Position numbers and translations under genes: made by a program | The notes under the pieces: model-generated | Databases searched by the model: none | The model's input: only the letters and a program-made list of their open reading frames with translations | What the model was told of the DNA's origin: nothing | From: Mesonia maritima | Lineage (GTDB): Bacteria > Bacteroidota > Bacteroidia > Flavobacteriales > Flavobacteriaceae | Assembly (NCBI RefSeq): GCF_042433895.1 | Contig: NZ_JBHLUA010000004.1 | Coordinates: forward strand, 62,001-126,000 | DNA: 64,000 nt | Reading direction: 5' to 3' | Shown: piece by piece, positions 8,317-15,806 of the stretch | Position numbering within the stretch: the stretch's first letter is position 1 | How the letters are laid out: each line of letters opens with the position of its first letter

Positions 8317-9297
8317 TTAACGATCCTTCAATGCGGCTTCAATAACATTGCTAAACAAATCTTTTAACGTGATTCCGGCAGCTTTTGCTTGTTGCGGCAG
8401 AATACTCGCTTCGCTTAAACCGGGACACGTATTAATTTCCACAAAATGCGGTTCATTGTTATAAAAAATAAATTCGGCTCTTGTAAGTCCTTTTAACTTT
8501 AAAATTTTAAAAATGCGCTTTGCTTGTTCTTGAACGCTACGGGTATCTTTTTCAGAAATATTTGCCGGCGTTATTTCTTGCGATTGCCCTAAATATTTAG
8601 CCTCGTAATCAAAAAATTCATTTTCAGAAATAATTTCGGTTACCGGAAGTGCGACTATTTCATTGTTATATTCAATTACACCAACGGAAACTTCGGTTCC
8701 ATCGAGAAATGATTCTATAATAACCTCTTCATCTTCTTGAAAGGAAAAATGAATTGCTTCCATTAAATCTTCTTTCCGCTTTACTTTAGAAACGCCAAAA
8801 CTACTTCCCGCTTTATTGGCTTTTACAAAACAAGGTAAACCAACGCGATCAATAATTTCATCTTCTAAAATTTCATCACCTTTATTCAGAAAATAATTTG
8901 TCGCGGTTTTTATTCCGTAGGCTTTTAAAATACTAATGCAATCGCGTTTATTAAATGTGAGCGCAGCTTGGTAATAATCGCAAGCGGTTTGCGGAATATT
9001 CAGCATTTCTAAATATCCTTGAAAAATACCATCTTCGCCTGGCGTTCCGTGAATAATATTAAAAACACAATCAAAAATTATTTTTTCTCCATTTATAGTA
9101 ATTGAAAAATCGGCTTTATCGATTGGATGTTTTTGTTCATCATCGGTTACCACAAACCAACCTTCTTCTAAAATATGAGCGCGATAAGCTTCGTAAATAG
9201 TTGTATCGATTTGCTTATAAACCAGATTTCCGCTATTCAATGAAATTTTATATTCATTTGAATAACCGCCCATTGCGATGGCAATTTTTTTCTTCAT
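8317..9297 (-). CDS. ddl: D-alanine--D-alanine ligase
   Basis: Joins two D-alanines using ATP to make the peptidoglycan precursor dipeptide. The 326-residue protein has the ATP-grasp layout: an N-terminal IAMGGYSNEYKISLNSG block with the substrate Glu, HGTPGEDG near residues 84-91, LPCFVKANKAGSSFGV in the ATP site, and the Mg/ATP segment FVEINTCPGLSEASI near the C-terminus. A divergent PASTA-domain gene lies about 100 bases upstream, and coaD follows downstream. A TATTTTTG promoter element is found 55 bases before the start. Confidence 0.96.
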   Translation of the reverse strand: MKKKIAIAMGGYSNEYKISLNSGNLVYKQIDTTIYEAYRAHILEEGWFVVTDDEQKHPIDKADFSITINGEKIIFDCVFNIIHGTPGEDGIFQGYLEMLNIPQTACDYYQAALTFNKRDCISILKAYGIKTATNYFLNKGDEILEDEIIDRVGLPCFVKANKAGSSFGVSKVKRKEDLMEAIHFSFQEDEEVIIESFLDGTEVSVGVIEYNNEIVALPVTEIISENEFFDYEAKYLGQSQEITPANISEKDTRSVQEQAKRIFKILKLKGLTRAEFIFYNNEPHFVEINTCPGLSEASILPQQAKAAGITLKDLFSNVIEAALKDR

Positions 9298-9352
9298 ACT
9301 AAATAAATTAAGCGAAAAGACGTTTTTAAATTATCACTTTACTAATTTCGAA

Positions 9353-9360
9353 CAAAAATA
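9353..9360 (-). promoter_or_regulatory. Promoter -7 element TATTTTTG for ddl-coaD
   Basis: Perfect TAnnTTTG on the minus strand in the divergent ddl/PASTA gap, 55 bases before the ddl ATG. It sits 12 bases from the opposing element for the PASTA gene. Confidence 0.45.
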
Positions 9361-9372
9361 CGGGTGTTTTTA

Positions 9373-9380
9373 TATCTTTG
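9373..9380 (+). promoter_or_regulatory. Promoter -7 element TATCTTTG for the PASTA gene and rluD
   Basis: Perfect TAnnTTTG, 20 bases before the ATG at 9401. A TTTCG at 9346-9350 is at a plausible distance for a -33 element. Confidence 0.6.
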
Positions 9381-9400
9381 CGCAATAATCTTCGATAATA

Positions 9401-9970
9401 ATGAGCTTTTTTAAATTCATTTTCAGTAAAAAATTTTTACTTCAATTAGTAATTGCCGCTTTGGTAGTCGTGATATTGGGGTTTTTAAGTGCACAGTGGT
9501 TAAATTATACCACAAACCATGACCAACGTATAAAAGTTCCAGATTTATCTCGATTGAGTTTAGACGTGGTCGATAAAAAACTTGAGGAAATGAATTTACG
9601 CCGAGAAATTCTAGATTCTGCAAATTACAATCCCGATTATCCAAGATACGCAGTGATTGAACAAGTTCCTGCTGCCGGAAAACAAGTAAAAGAAAATCGA
9701 AAAATATATTTAACGCTGAATCCTTCAGGTTATGCAAAAGTTGAAGTTCCAAAATTACTCGGTAGAACTAAACGTCAGGTAATTCCTACTTTACGTTCGC
9801 TAGGTTTTGAAATTGGCGATATTACCTATAAACCCGATATCGGAAAAGACGTAGTGCTTGAAATGCGAGCAAAAGGAAAAACAATTAAGGCTGGCGATAA
9901 GTTAATGAAAACAACAGTTATTAATTTAGTATTAGGAGACGGAACCCGAAATTATAATAGTGAAGAATAA
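9401..9970 (+). CDS. PASTA-domain membrane-anchored protein
   Basis: A 189-residue protein with a short cytoplasmic start, one membrane segment (about residues 12-33), then two PASTA repeats (about 40-107 and 110-185, beginning IKVPDLSRLSLD and VEVPKLLGRTKRQ). PASTA domains bind peptidoglycan stem peptides or muropeptides in other bacteria. Here no kinase domain or transpeptidase is attached, so it would be a periplasmic sensor or scaffold. It overlaps or abuts rluD and is divergent from ddl, a cell-wall gene, which suits a wall-related role. Specific function unknown. Confidence 0.85.
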   Translation: MSFFKFIFSKKFLLQLVIAALVVVILGFLSAQWLNYTTNHDQRIKVPDLSRLSLDVVDKKLEEMNLRREILDSANYNPDYPRYAVIEQVPAAGKQVKENRKIYLTLNPSGYAKVEVPKLLGRTKRQVIPTLRSLGFEIGDITYKPDIGKDVVLEMRAKGKTIKAGDKLMKTTVINLVLGDGTRNYNSEE

Positions 9971-9971
9971 C

Positions 9972-11012
9972 ATGCAGAAAGAAGAAGATTTTAATGAAGG
10001 AAGTGACGAGCTTTACGAGCATTATAGTTTCATAGCTTCAAAAGGGCAAGATCCTTTACGCGTCGATAAATTTTTAATGAATTTTGTTGAAAATGCTACG
10101 CGGAATAAAATTCAGCAAGCCGCAAAAAACGGAAATGTTTACGTCAACGGAGAAACTGTAAAGCAAAATTACAAAGTAAAAGCTGGCGATGAGGTAAAAG
10201 TACTTTTTGAACATCCGCCTTATGAGTTTTTATTAACTCCCGAAGATATTCCCTTAGATATTGTTTATGAAGACGATACCCTTTTGGTGGTAAATAAATC
10301 TGCGGGAATGGTAGTGCATCCCGGGCACGGAAATTACTCCGGAACACTTATAAATGCTTTGGTTTATCATTTTGAAAATTTGCCAAATAACAGTAGCGAT
10401 AGACCTGGTTTGGTTCATAGAATCGATAAAGAAACAAGCGGATTGTTGGTGGTGGCAAAAACTGAAGATGCGATGGCGCATCTTTCAAAACAGTTTTTCA
10501 ATAAAACCAGCGAACGTGAATATGTAGCTTTAGTTTGGGGAAATGTTGAAGATGAAGAAGGAAAAATAGAAGGAAATATTGGTCGTCATCCTAAAAATCG
10601 CCTGCAAAATACAGTTTATGAAGGTGATGAAGCCGAGAATGGAAAACCAGCTGTAACTCATTTTAAAGTTTTAGAGCGTTTTGGTTACATTACTATGGTT
10701 TCTTGCAAATTAGAAACCGGAAGAACACATCAAATTCGTGTTCATATGAAACATATCGGTCACACACTTTTTAACGACGAACGTTACGGCGGCGATAAAA
10801 TTCTAAAAGGAACCTCATTTACCAAATACAAACAATTTGTCGATAATTGTTTTAAAGTTTTACCGCGCCAGGCTTTACACGCCAAAACATTAGGATTTGA
10901 GCATCCAAAAACAGGCGATTGGTTACGTTTCGATTCTGAAATTCCTGATGATATGCAGCAATGCATCGAAAAATGGAGAAATTACGCTAAAAATCAGAAA
11001 GAAGTTTTATAG
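9972..11012 (+). CDS. rluD: 23S rRNA pseudouridine synthase, RluD/RluA family
   Basis: Converts uridines of 23S rRNA (helix 69 in the RluD type) to pseudouridine. An S4 domain is at the start (VDKFLMNFVENATRNKIQQA), followed by the catalytic domain with the RluA signature GLVHRIDKETSGLLVVAKT, where the Asp of HRID is the nucleophile. The later LETGRTHQIRVHMKHIGH is the conserved RTHQIR block. I chose the ATG at 9972; a GTG at 9960 overlapping the PASTA gene is also possible. The two are transcribed together. The stop codon runs into a repeat. RluD is the likely member, but RluA/C are not excluded. Confidence 0.88.
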   Translation: MQKEEDFNEGSDELYEHYSFIASKGQDPLRVDKFLMNFVENATRNKIQQAAKNGNVYVNGETVKQNYKVKAGDEVKVLFEHPPYEFLLTPEDIPLDIVYEDDTLLVVNKSAGMVVHPGHGNYSGTLINALVYHFENLPNNSSDRPGLVHRIDKETSGLLVVAKTEDAMAHLSKQFFNKTSEREYVALVWGNVEDEEGKIEGNIGRHPKNRLQNTVYEGDEAENGKPAVTHFKVLERFGYITMVSCKLETGRTHQIRVHMKHIGHTLFNDERYGGDKILKGTSFTKYKQFVDNCFKVLPRQALHAKTLGFEHPKTGDWLRFDSEIPDDMQQCIEKWRNYAKNQKEVL

Positions 11013-11120
11013 GGCAATCCCTTCAAACTAGCGTTTTCAGGTCGGGCTATCCGCTATATCTTTTTTTTGCCATTTATAAAAGCAAAAAAAGGATGCCGCT
11101 GCTATCCCTATTGCAAACGC
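11011..11120 (+). repeat. Hairpin repeat, copy 1 (CGGGCTATC family)
   Basis: It begins AGGGC at the rluD stop and shares with copy 2 (49068-49162) the blocks AGGGC, CGGGCTATC (11043-11051), CGCTAT and ATCCCTA, in the same order and orientation. Between the shared blocks is a hairpin with a 9-bp perfect stem (11062-11070 with 11082-11090). It lies between rluD and yaaA and fills most of the gap. Confidence 0.6.
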
Positions 11121-11221
11121 ATAAATTCAAAAGCAGGTAATATAATTGCGGAGAAGAATTAAAAAACTGTCATTTTTCTTCAATAAATTCTATTTTTACA
11201 GTGAACTTAAAATTCCATTAG

Positions 11222-11983
11222 ATGAAAATTGTAGTTTCGCCGGCAAAATCATTAGATCAAGAAAGCAAAATACCAACACAACGTGGAACGCAGCCACAAT
11301 TTTTAGAAGAAGCAATAAAGATAAATCGTAAACTTTCACGCTTCAGTAAAAAAGAGATTGCCGATTTAATGAATATTAGCGATAAATTGGCAGATTTAAA
11401 TTATACGCGATACCAAGATTTTGAAGAAGAACATAATAAGCAAAATTCCCGCCCGGCGATGTATCTCTTCGCTGGTGATGTTTATACGGGTTTAAGTGCG
11501 TATTCGTTACCGACCGAAAAATTAGATTTAATGCAGAATAGTTTACGAATTTTATCGGGAATGTATGGCGTTTTGCGTCCGCTAGATTTAATTCAGCCTT
11601 ACCGATTAGAAATGGGAACAAAACTAAGTTTAGGCAAAGAAAATGATCTGTATGAATTTTGGAAAGAGAAAATCACAAAATCATTAAACGAAGAGTTAGA
11701 AGATGGTGAACTTTTTATAAATTTAGCTAGTAACGAATATTTTAAAGCAGTAAATGCCAATAAATTAAAAGCGAAAATTATTTCCCCTGTTTTTAAAGAT
11801 TTCAAAAATGGCAAACTAAAAATCATCAGTTTTTACGCAAAGAAAGCACGTGGTTCCATGGCGCGCTACATTGTCGATACTAACGCACAAACCTTAAACG
11901 ATCTTAAAGGTTTTAATTATGATGATTATCAATTCAGTGAAAAATATACCGAAAATGAAAACGAACCGGTTTTTATTCGTTAA
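11222..11983 (+). CDS. yaaA: Peroxide stress protein YaaA (DUF328/UPF0246)
   Basis: In E. coli YaaA limits iron-driven damage during peroxide stress and binds DNA. This 253-residue protein carries the family start MKIVVSPAKSLD, the central GDVYTGLSAYSL and LRILSGMYGVLRPLDLIQPYRLEMG written in pieces across residues 84-130, and the late LINLASNEYFKAV and KKARGSMARYI segments. Length is normal. It precedes deoC by 15 bases and is probably transcribed with it. Molecular mechanism is still poorly defined in this family. Confidence 0.93.
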   Translation: MKIVVSPAKSLDQESKIPTQRGTQPQFLEEAIKINRKLSRFSKKEIADLMNISDKLADLNYTRYQDFEEEHNKQNSRPAMYLFAGDVYTGLSAYSLPTEKLDLMQNSLRILSGMYGVLRPLDLIQPYRLEMGTKLSLGKENDLYEFWKEKITKSLNEELEDGELFINLASNEYFKAVNANKLKAKIISPVFKDFKNGKLKIISFYAKKARGSMARYIVDTNAQTLNDLKGFNYDDYQFSEKYTENENEPVFIR

Positions 11984-11998
11984 TTTATTATAATTTTT

Positions 11999-12652
11999 AT
12001 GGAGCTTAACAGATATATTGATCACACTTTATTAAAAAGTACAGCTACCGTTAGCGATATTGAAATATTATGTGAAGAGGCGATAAAATATCAATTTATT
12101 GGCGTTTGTATTCACGGTAGTTATTTAAAATTAGCCAAAAGTATTTTAAAAGATTCTGATGTAAAACTTGTTGCGGTTACAGATTTTCCATTAGGAATGG
12201 CTCAACCCAAAGCAAAATTAGAAGAAACGGTAATTAATTTGCAAGCCGGCGCCGATGAAATCGATACGGTTCTTAATTTAGGATTACTTAAAAGTAAAAA
12301 CTACAAAGCTATAGAAGAAGAGTTGACTTCCATTAAAACAACGATGGGAGAAAAAATCTTAAAAGTTATTATTGAAACTTGTTATTTAACGACTGAAGAA
12401 AAACGTGTTGCTTGTCGGCTATTAATAAATTCTGGCGTAGATTTTATAAAAACGTCTACCGGTTTTGGTTCTGGCGGCGCAACTATTGAAGATGTAAAAT
12501 TTATAAAAGAAGAAGTCGGTAATTCAGCTAAAATAAAAGCTTCCGGCGGAATTAGAGATGTTCATACGGCACAGAATTTTATTGCATCCGGAGCCGATAG
12601 AATTGGAACCAGCTCTGCGGTTTCAATGATGAAAGCACTTAAAAATCAGTAA
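11999..12652 (+). CDS. deoC: Deoxyribose-phosphate aldolase
   Basis: Splits 2-deoxyribose 5-phosphate into acetaldehyde and glyceraldehyde 3-phosphate in deoxynucleoside salvage. The TIM barrel of 217 residues has the early IDHTLLK motif, AVTDFPLG, the EIDTVLNLG segment, KVIIETCYLT with the Schiff-base environment, and FIKTSTGFGSGGATIEDV with the catalytic Lys. SGGIRD follows near the C-terminus. It ends 2 bases before the convergent stop of the DUF2231 gene, so the 3' ends nearly touch. Confidence 0.95.
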   Translation: MELNRYIDHTLLKSTATVSDIEILCEEAIKYQFIGVCIHGSYLKLAKSILKDSDVKLVAVTDFPLGMAQPKAKLEETVINLQAGADEIDTVLNLGLLKSKNYKAIEEELTSIKTTMGEKILKVIIETCYLTTEEKRVACRLLINSGVDFIKTSTGFGSGGATIEDVKFIKEEVGNSAKIKASGGIRDVHTAQNFIASGADRIGTSSAVSMMKALKNQ

Positions 12653-12654
12653 TA

Positions 12655-13140
12655 TTAAAATTCTTCACAATGTTCTGACGGTGTATAAACGCCGGCTGCT
12701 TGTTGATAAACTAAGGTTGCTCCTAGGTGACCCACATAAAAAAGACAAGATGTTCCACCTAAAAGAAGTAAAATTAAAAGATAATTTATCCACTTTTTTA
12801 AGGAAGCTAAAACTTTAAAATGTATAAAAAGATCTATTACACTTGCGGCGGTAAATAACCAAGCCGTGGTAAATGCAAAATTTTCGTGATCTTTTAAAAC
12901 GGTTGGGTCGCAAAGTTTTCTAGAAACAATTCCATCGGCTAAATTACCGGTGTAAATTGCAATCCACGCGCTTATTGTTCCGGCGATTAATAAAATGCTT
13001 CCACCTAATTTAAAGGTTTCTTTGGTTGAAAAAAGTGAGATGCTTTTAAAAAGGAAAGCAAAAAGTAATAAAACAATTGGAAAATGAACGGACAACGGAT
13101 GAAAAGTCGTTGTCCGCCAAAAATCTGGTAATGTTTCCAT
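12655..13140 (-). CDS. DUF2231 family membrane protein
   Basis: A 161-residue inner-membrane protein with about four hydrophobic segments. The family hallmark HPLSVHFPIVLLLF is at residues 14-27, where both histidines face the start of the first helix. Further histidines occur in DHENF and LFIHFK. DUF2231 proteins are often found near redox or cytochrome genes, and heme binding is a reasonable but unproved idea. It is the last gene of the nine-gene minus-strand block and starts 6 bases after a small lipoprotein gene. Function unknown; the family call is fairly firm. Confidence 0.78.
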   Translation of the reverse strand: METLPDFWRTTTFHPLSVHFPIVLLLFAFLFKSISLFSTKETFKLGGSILLIAGTISAWIAIYTGNLADGIVSRKLCDPTVLKDHENFAFTTAWLFTAASVIDLFIHFKVLASLKKWINYLLILLLLGGTSCLFYVGHLGATLVYQQAAGVYTPSEHCEEF

Positions 13141-13146
13141 ACAGGA

Positions 13147-13458
13147 TTATTCCATAATTTTTACTGAAATAGGATCTAATCTATTTCCTGTTTTTTCAAC
13201 TTTTACTTCAACTTGTTGGTTTTCTTTCAGCATAGAAAAATCAACTGGTTTGCCGTCTTTTGTTAACGTAGTTTCATCGGTAAAGTAAAGTTCAAGGATT
13301 TTATCGTCTGCTGTGGTAACGTAAATTTCAGTTTTTTCAGCTTCCACTTCTTTAATTTTTCCTTGGTAAGTTCCCGATTCTACCACGTCAGTTTTTTCGC
13401 CACAAGCTACAATCATTAAAAATGAAAAAGCTACGGTAATCATTTTAAGTAATTTCAT
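13147..13458 (-). CDS. Small lipoprotein, OB-fold-like, unknown function
   Basis: A 103-residue lipoprotein with a lipobox (IVAC, residues 16-19). The mature part is all beta by pattern: TYQGKIKEVEAEKTEIYVTT, then DKILELYFTDETTL, then QQVEVKVEKTG and PISVKIM. This resembles small OB-fold lipoproteins such as DUF4124/YgiW-like or copper-tolerance proteins, but no metal-binding motif stands out. It sits between a methyltransferase-like gene and DUF2231 in a tightly spaced minus-strand run, so a role in the same envelope process is likely. Confidence 0.6.
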   Translation of the reverse strand: MKLLKMITVAFSFLMIVACGEKTDVVESGTYQGKIKEVEAEKTEIYVTTADDKILELYFTDETTLTKDGKPVDFSMLKENQQVEVKVEKTGNRLDPISVKIME

Positions 13459-13505
13459 AAAAATATGTTTTTAAGTTAATTTCAAATATAATAAACATCA
13501 AAAAG

Positions 13506-14261
13506 CTATCTGTTTTTTTCGTTTAATAAAGTGGTTTTCTTTTTTATTATTTTCAGAATTATATAGCTAATTCCGGTTAATAAACACATTGCGATTAAAA
13601 AATAATTATAATCGGTTTCATTTTCAATGAGTTCTCCTGAAAAATCAAAGATGAAGAAAATTAAAAATAAGGCAAACAATCCGTTTTTCTCTTTTTTCAA
13701 AACTTTTTTCCAACTAAAAGGAAGATTAGATTTTCTGAAATTTCTAAAATTTGGTACAAATGCCGGAACATTTTCTGCCCATTTTGCATAATGGTTTCCA
13801 AATTTTCTTCTTAAAAATTGTTCTTCAGCATACATAATTCGTTCATAATAAATCCAATAAAAAAGACAAAAAGCAACGATAAACCATAAATTTCCGGTAA
13901 GCATTGCGGGACCAACCCACATTAAAAAATTACCAACGTACAGAGGATGTCGAACTATTGAATACATTCCTGACGTATTTAACGTATCGGCAACTTGACC
14001 TTGTGTAGTATTTCTTCCTGAAGTGTTTTTAGGTGTATGACCAACTGTATAAACTCTTATAAATAAACCTAATAGACTTAAAAATAAACAAGCCATTTCA
14101 TAATAAATTTCATAAGGAGTTTCTTCTAAAAAGAAAGTTTCTGGATAAATTTCTGTTCTTAAATAAAGCGTTGTTCCGATGAATAAAATTACCAGTGGAA
14201 GAAAACTTCTATATTTAAAAAGCCAAATACCTTGTTGCTCTAATTCTTCTTGTAATGCCAT
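13506..14261 (-). CDS. Isoprenylcysteine carboxyl methyltransferase-like membrane protein (ICMT/PEMT family)
   Basis: A 251-residue membrane protein with the SAM-binding signature of the ICMT/PEMT family: GMYSIVRHPLYVGNFLMWVG at about residues 138-157, and then ERIMYAEEQFLRRKFGNHY and a PAFVPNF tail of the domain. Family members methylate C-terminal prenylcysteine, phospholipids or other small amines. Two extra C-terminal hydrophobic segments (about residues 192-210 and 221-237) follow. It starts 12 bases after the DUF3570 stop and so belongs to the flavin/redox block, although its substrate is unknown. Confidence 0.8.
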   Translation of the reverse strand: MALQEELEQQGIWLFKYRSFLPLVILFIGTTLYLRTEIYPETFFLEETPYEIYYEMACLFLSLLGLFIRVYTVGHTPKNTSGRNTTQGQVADTLNTSGMYSIVRHPLYVGNFLMWVGPAMLTGNLWFIVAFCLFYWIYYERIMYAEEQFLRRKFGNHYAKWAENVPAFVPNFRNFRKSNLPFSWKKVLKKEKNGLFALFLIFFIFDFSGELIENETDYNYFLIAMCLLTGISYIILKIIKKKTTLLNEKNR

Positions 14262-14273
14262 TTTTAAAAATTT

Positions 14274-15584
14274 TTAATTTAATATAAATTTAAACCCGCC
14301 GGAAATTATGGAAGCCGTTAATCCAGTATTACGCTCGTAATAATGATATTTTAAATCGATGGATTTTAAACCATAACTCCAAATTTTAAAACTGGTAAAA
14401 ATATCGGTATAAGTCACACCAAAGCCGTATTGATTAGCATTGAAATTAGATAAATCGTAATCTGAAGTATAAAATTTTTCTGTTGAAAGATGCTTTTCAT
14501 ACGGAGCAAAATAATCTGCTGCTGTTTGTGAATAATACCGATACGAAGGATAAAGAGTAAATTTCTCAGATATTTTTATAGGAATTTCCAGACTTGCGGT
14601 GTGCGAATTAATTCCCCAATCATCAAAATAATAGCGGTAATATGTGCGAAGTACAAAAGTTTCATTTAGGTAATAATTTAACCTTCCACCTAGGGCAACT
14701 TTAAATCGCGTATCGGGTAATTGTTCAATCGCGTCGGCAAGTTGAAAATTTTCAATATAAGAATTTTCAACGTCAGAAAAATATACCCGTTGAAATGGTG
14801 TAGAAAGTAAACCTTGTTGTTGAACAACATCTAGCATTAAATTCCCTTGCATTCTTTTTGATAAAATCTGAACGAAACTTAATCCAACCGAATAAGAATT
14901 TCGCGTTTCATCTTGAAATTCAGCAAAACGCGGCGCATAATTTTGATTTCCCGTAATTGTGTTCGATTGAAATAATCTATTATTTAATCCATTTCCGTTT
15001 TCAGCAAAAGGACGCAATTCTATAGGGTAAATTGAATTCCACTTGTCTAAATAAACATTGGCTTTTAAACTGATTTCAGTATTTTTTTCGTTGAATAATC
15101 GTGTGTAACTTCCACCAAAACCTAGCGAAAAATAATCGTATTCCGTAGAGACCGAAACTTTGGCGTTCCAAATTTTATTTCTATCGTCTGAGCTATGTGT
15201 GTAATTTCCAGTCACGTTTGCCCAAGTATCGCTAGAAGAAGCTCCAGAAGATGCCTGAAAAGGATCGGCTTTTTTTCCACCATCAAACGGATCGATGTTG
15301 CTAGACGAAGCAGAAGTATAAGCCGAAACTCCGGCGTCGATCATTAAAATATCATCTTCGTTTAGTGGTATTGAAACTACAATGGTTGGCGTTACATCGG
15401 TAAGTCTTTCAGTACCAATTCCGCCGCTAACTGCCGCGTTATTTCCATCTTGTGTGTAATAACTGGCTAGCAAATCTACTTCTGTACTTTCTAAAACTCT
15501 TTTTTTGTAAGTAGCAGTAGAATCTTGCGAAAAGCCAACTTTTACCAAGAAAATTGCAATACTAAATAAAATTATTTTCCTCAT
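14274..15584 (-). CDS. DUF3570 family outer-membrane beta-barrel protein
   Basis: A 436-residue exported protein (signal cut near GFSQ, residue 20) made of amphipathic strands ending in a terminal FKFILN, as expected for an outer-membrane barrel. DUF3570 proteins usually lie next to DUF4266 and ApbE genes, as here. A loop at residues 88-120 contains two Ser/Ala-rich motifs, TSASSS (90-95) and SGASSS (113-118), that resemble the S/T-G-A-S/T sites to which ApbE attaches FMN in NqrC and RnfG. Whether they are flavin sites is an inference. It is 9 bases downstream of DUF4266. Confidence 0.82.
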   Translation of the reverse strand: MRKIILFSIAIFLVKVGFSQDSTATYKKRVLESTEVDLLASYYTQDGNNAAVSGGIGTERLTDVTPTIVVSIPLNEDDILMIDAGVSAYTSASSSNIDPFDGGKKADPFQASSGASSSDTWANVTGNYTHSSDDRNKIWNAKVSVSTEYDYFSLGFGGSYTRLFNEKNTEISLKANVYLDKWNSIYPIELRPFAENGNGLNNRLFQSNTITGNQNYAPRFAEFQDETRNSYSVGLSFVQILSKRMQGNLMLDVVQQQGLLSTPFQRVYFSDVENSYIENFQLADAIEQLPDTRFKVALGGRLNYYLNETFVLRTYYRYYFDDWGINSHTASLEIPIKISEKFTLYPSYRYYSQTAADYFAPYEKHLSTEKFYTSDYDLSNFNANQYGFGVTYTDIFTSFKIWSYGLKSIDLKYHYYERNTGLTASIISGGFKFILN

Positions 15585-15593
15585 TTATTTTGA

Positions 15594-15806
15594 TTAATTA
15601 CAGCCGCAACCACCACCGGTTTTTCCACCGTTTGCGCCGGCAGCCGATTCTCGATAAGCTTGAAAATTAGTTTCAAAACGGTCTACTTTTTTGGTGCCAA
15701 TTACCATATTGGGATCGTTTATGTAAACTTTTTCATATTCTTTTACCACCGTGCAAGAACTTGCCGCACTTGCTATGAAGATGAAAATTAAAAGTCGTTT
15801 AATCAT
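15594..15806 (-). CDS. DUF4266 small lipoprotein with GGGCGCN tail
   Basis: A 70-residue lipoprotein: signal, lipobox SASSC (Cys 18 region), a short middle with DPNMVIGTKKVDRFETNF and YRESAAG, and a flexible end rich in Gly that closes GGGCGCN. From memory this cysteine tail is a hallmark of the DUF4266 family. The ATG at 15806 overlaps the end of apbE by 8 bases, so translation is probably coupled. It is an obvious candidate for a redox-active or metal-binding peptide, or for a modified peptide, but no function is established. Confidence 0.82.
   Translation of the reverse strand: MIKRLLIFIFIASAASSCTVVKEYEKVYINDPNMVIGTKKVDRFETNFQAYRESAAGANGGKTGGGCGCN

Noticed and set aside
11146..11331. 61-residue plus-strand ORF before yaaA
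   Set aside because: It overlaps the yaaA start in another frame, and its sequence shows no protein-like pattern.
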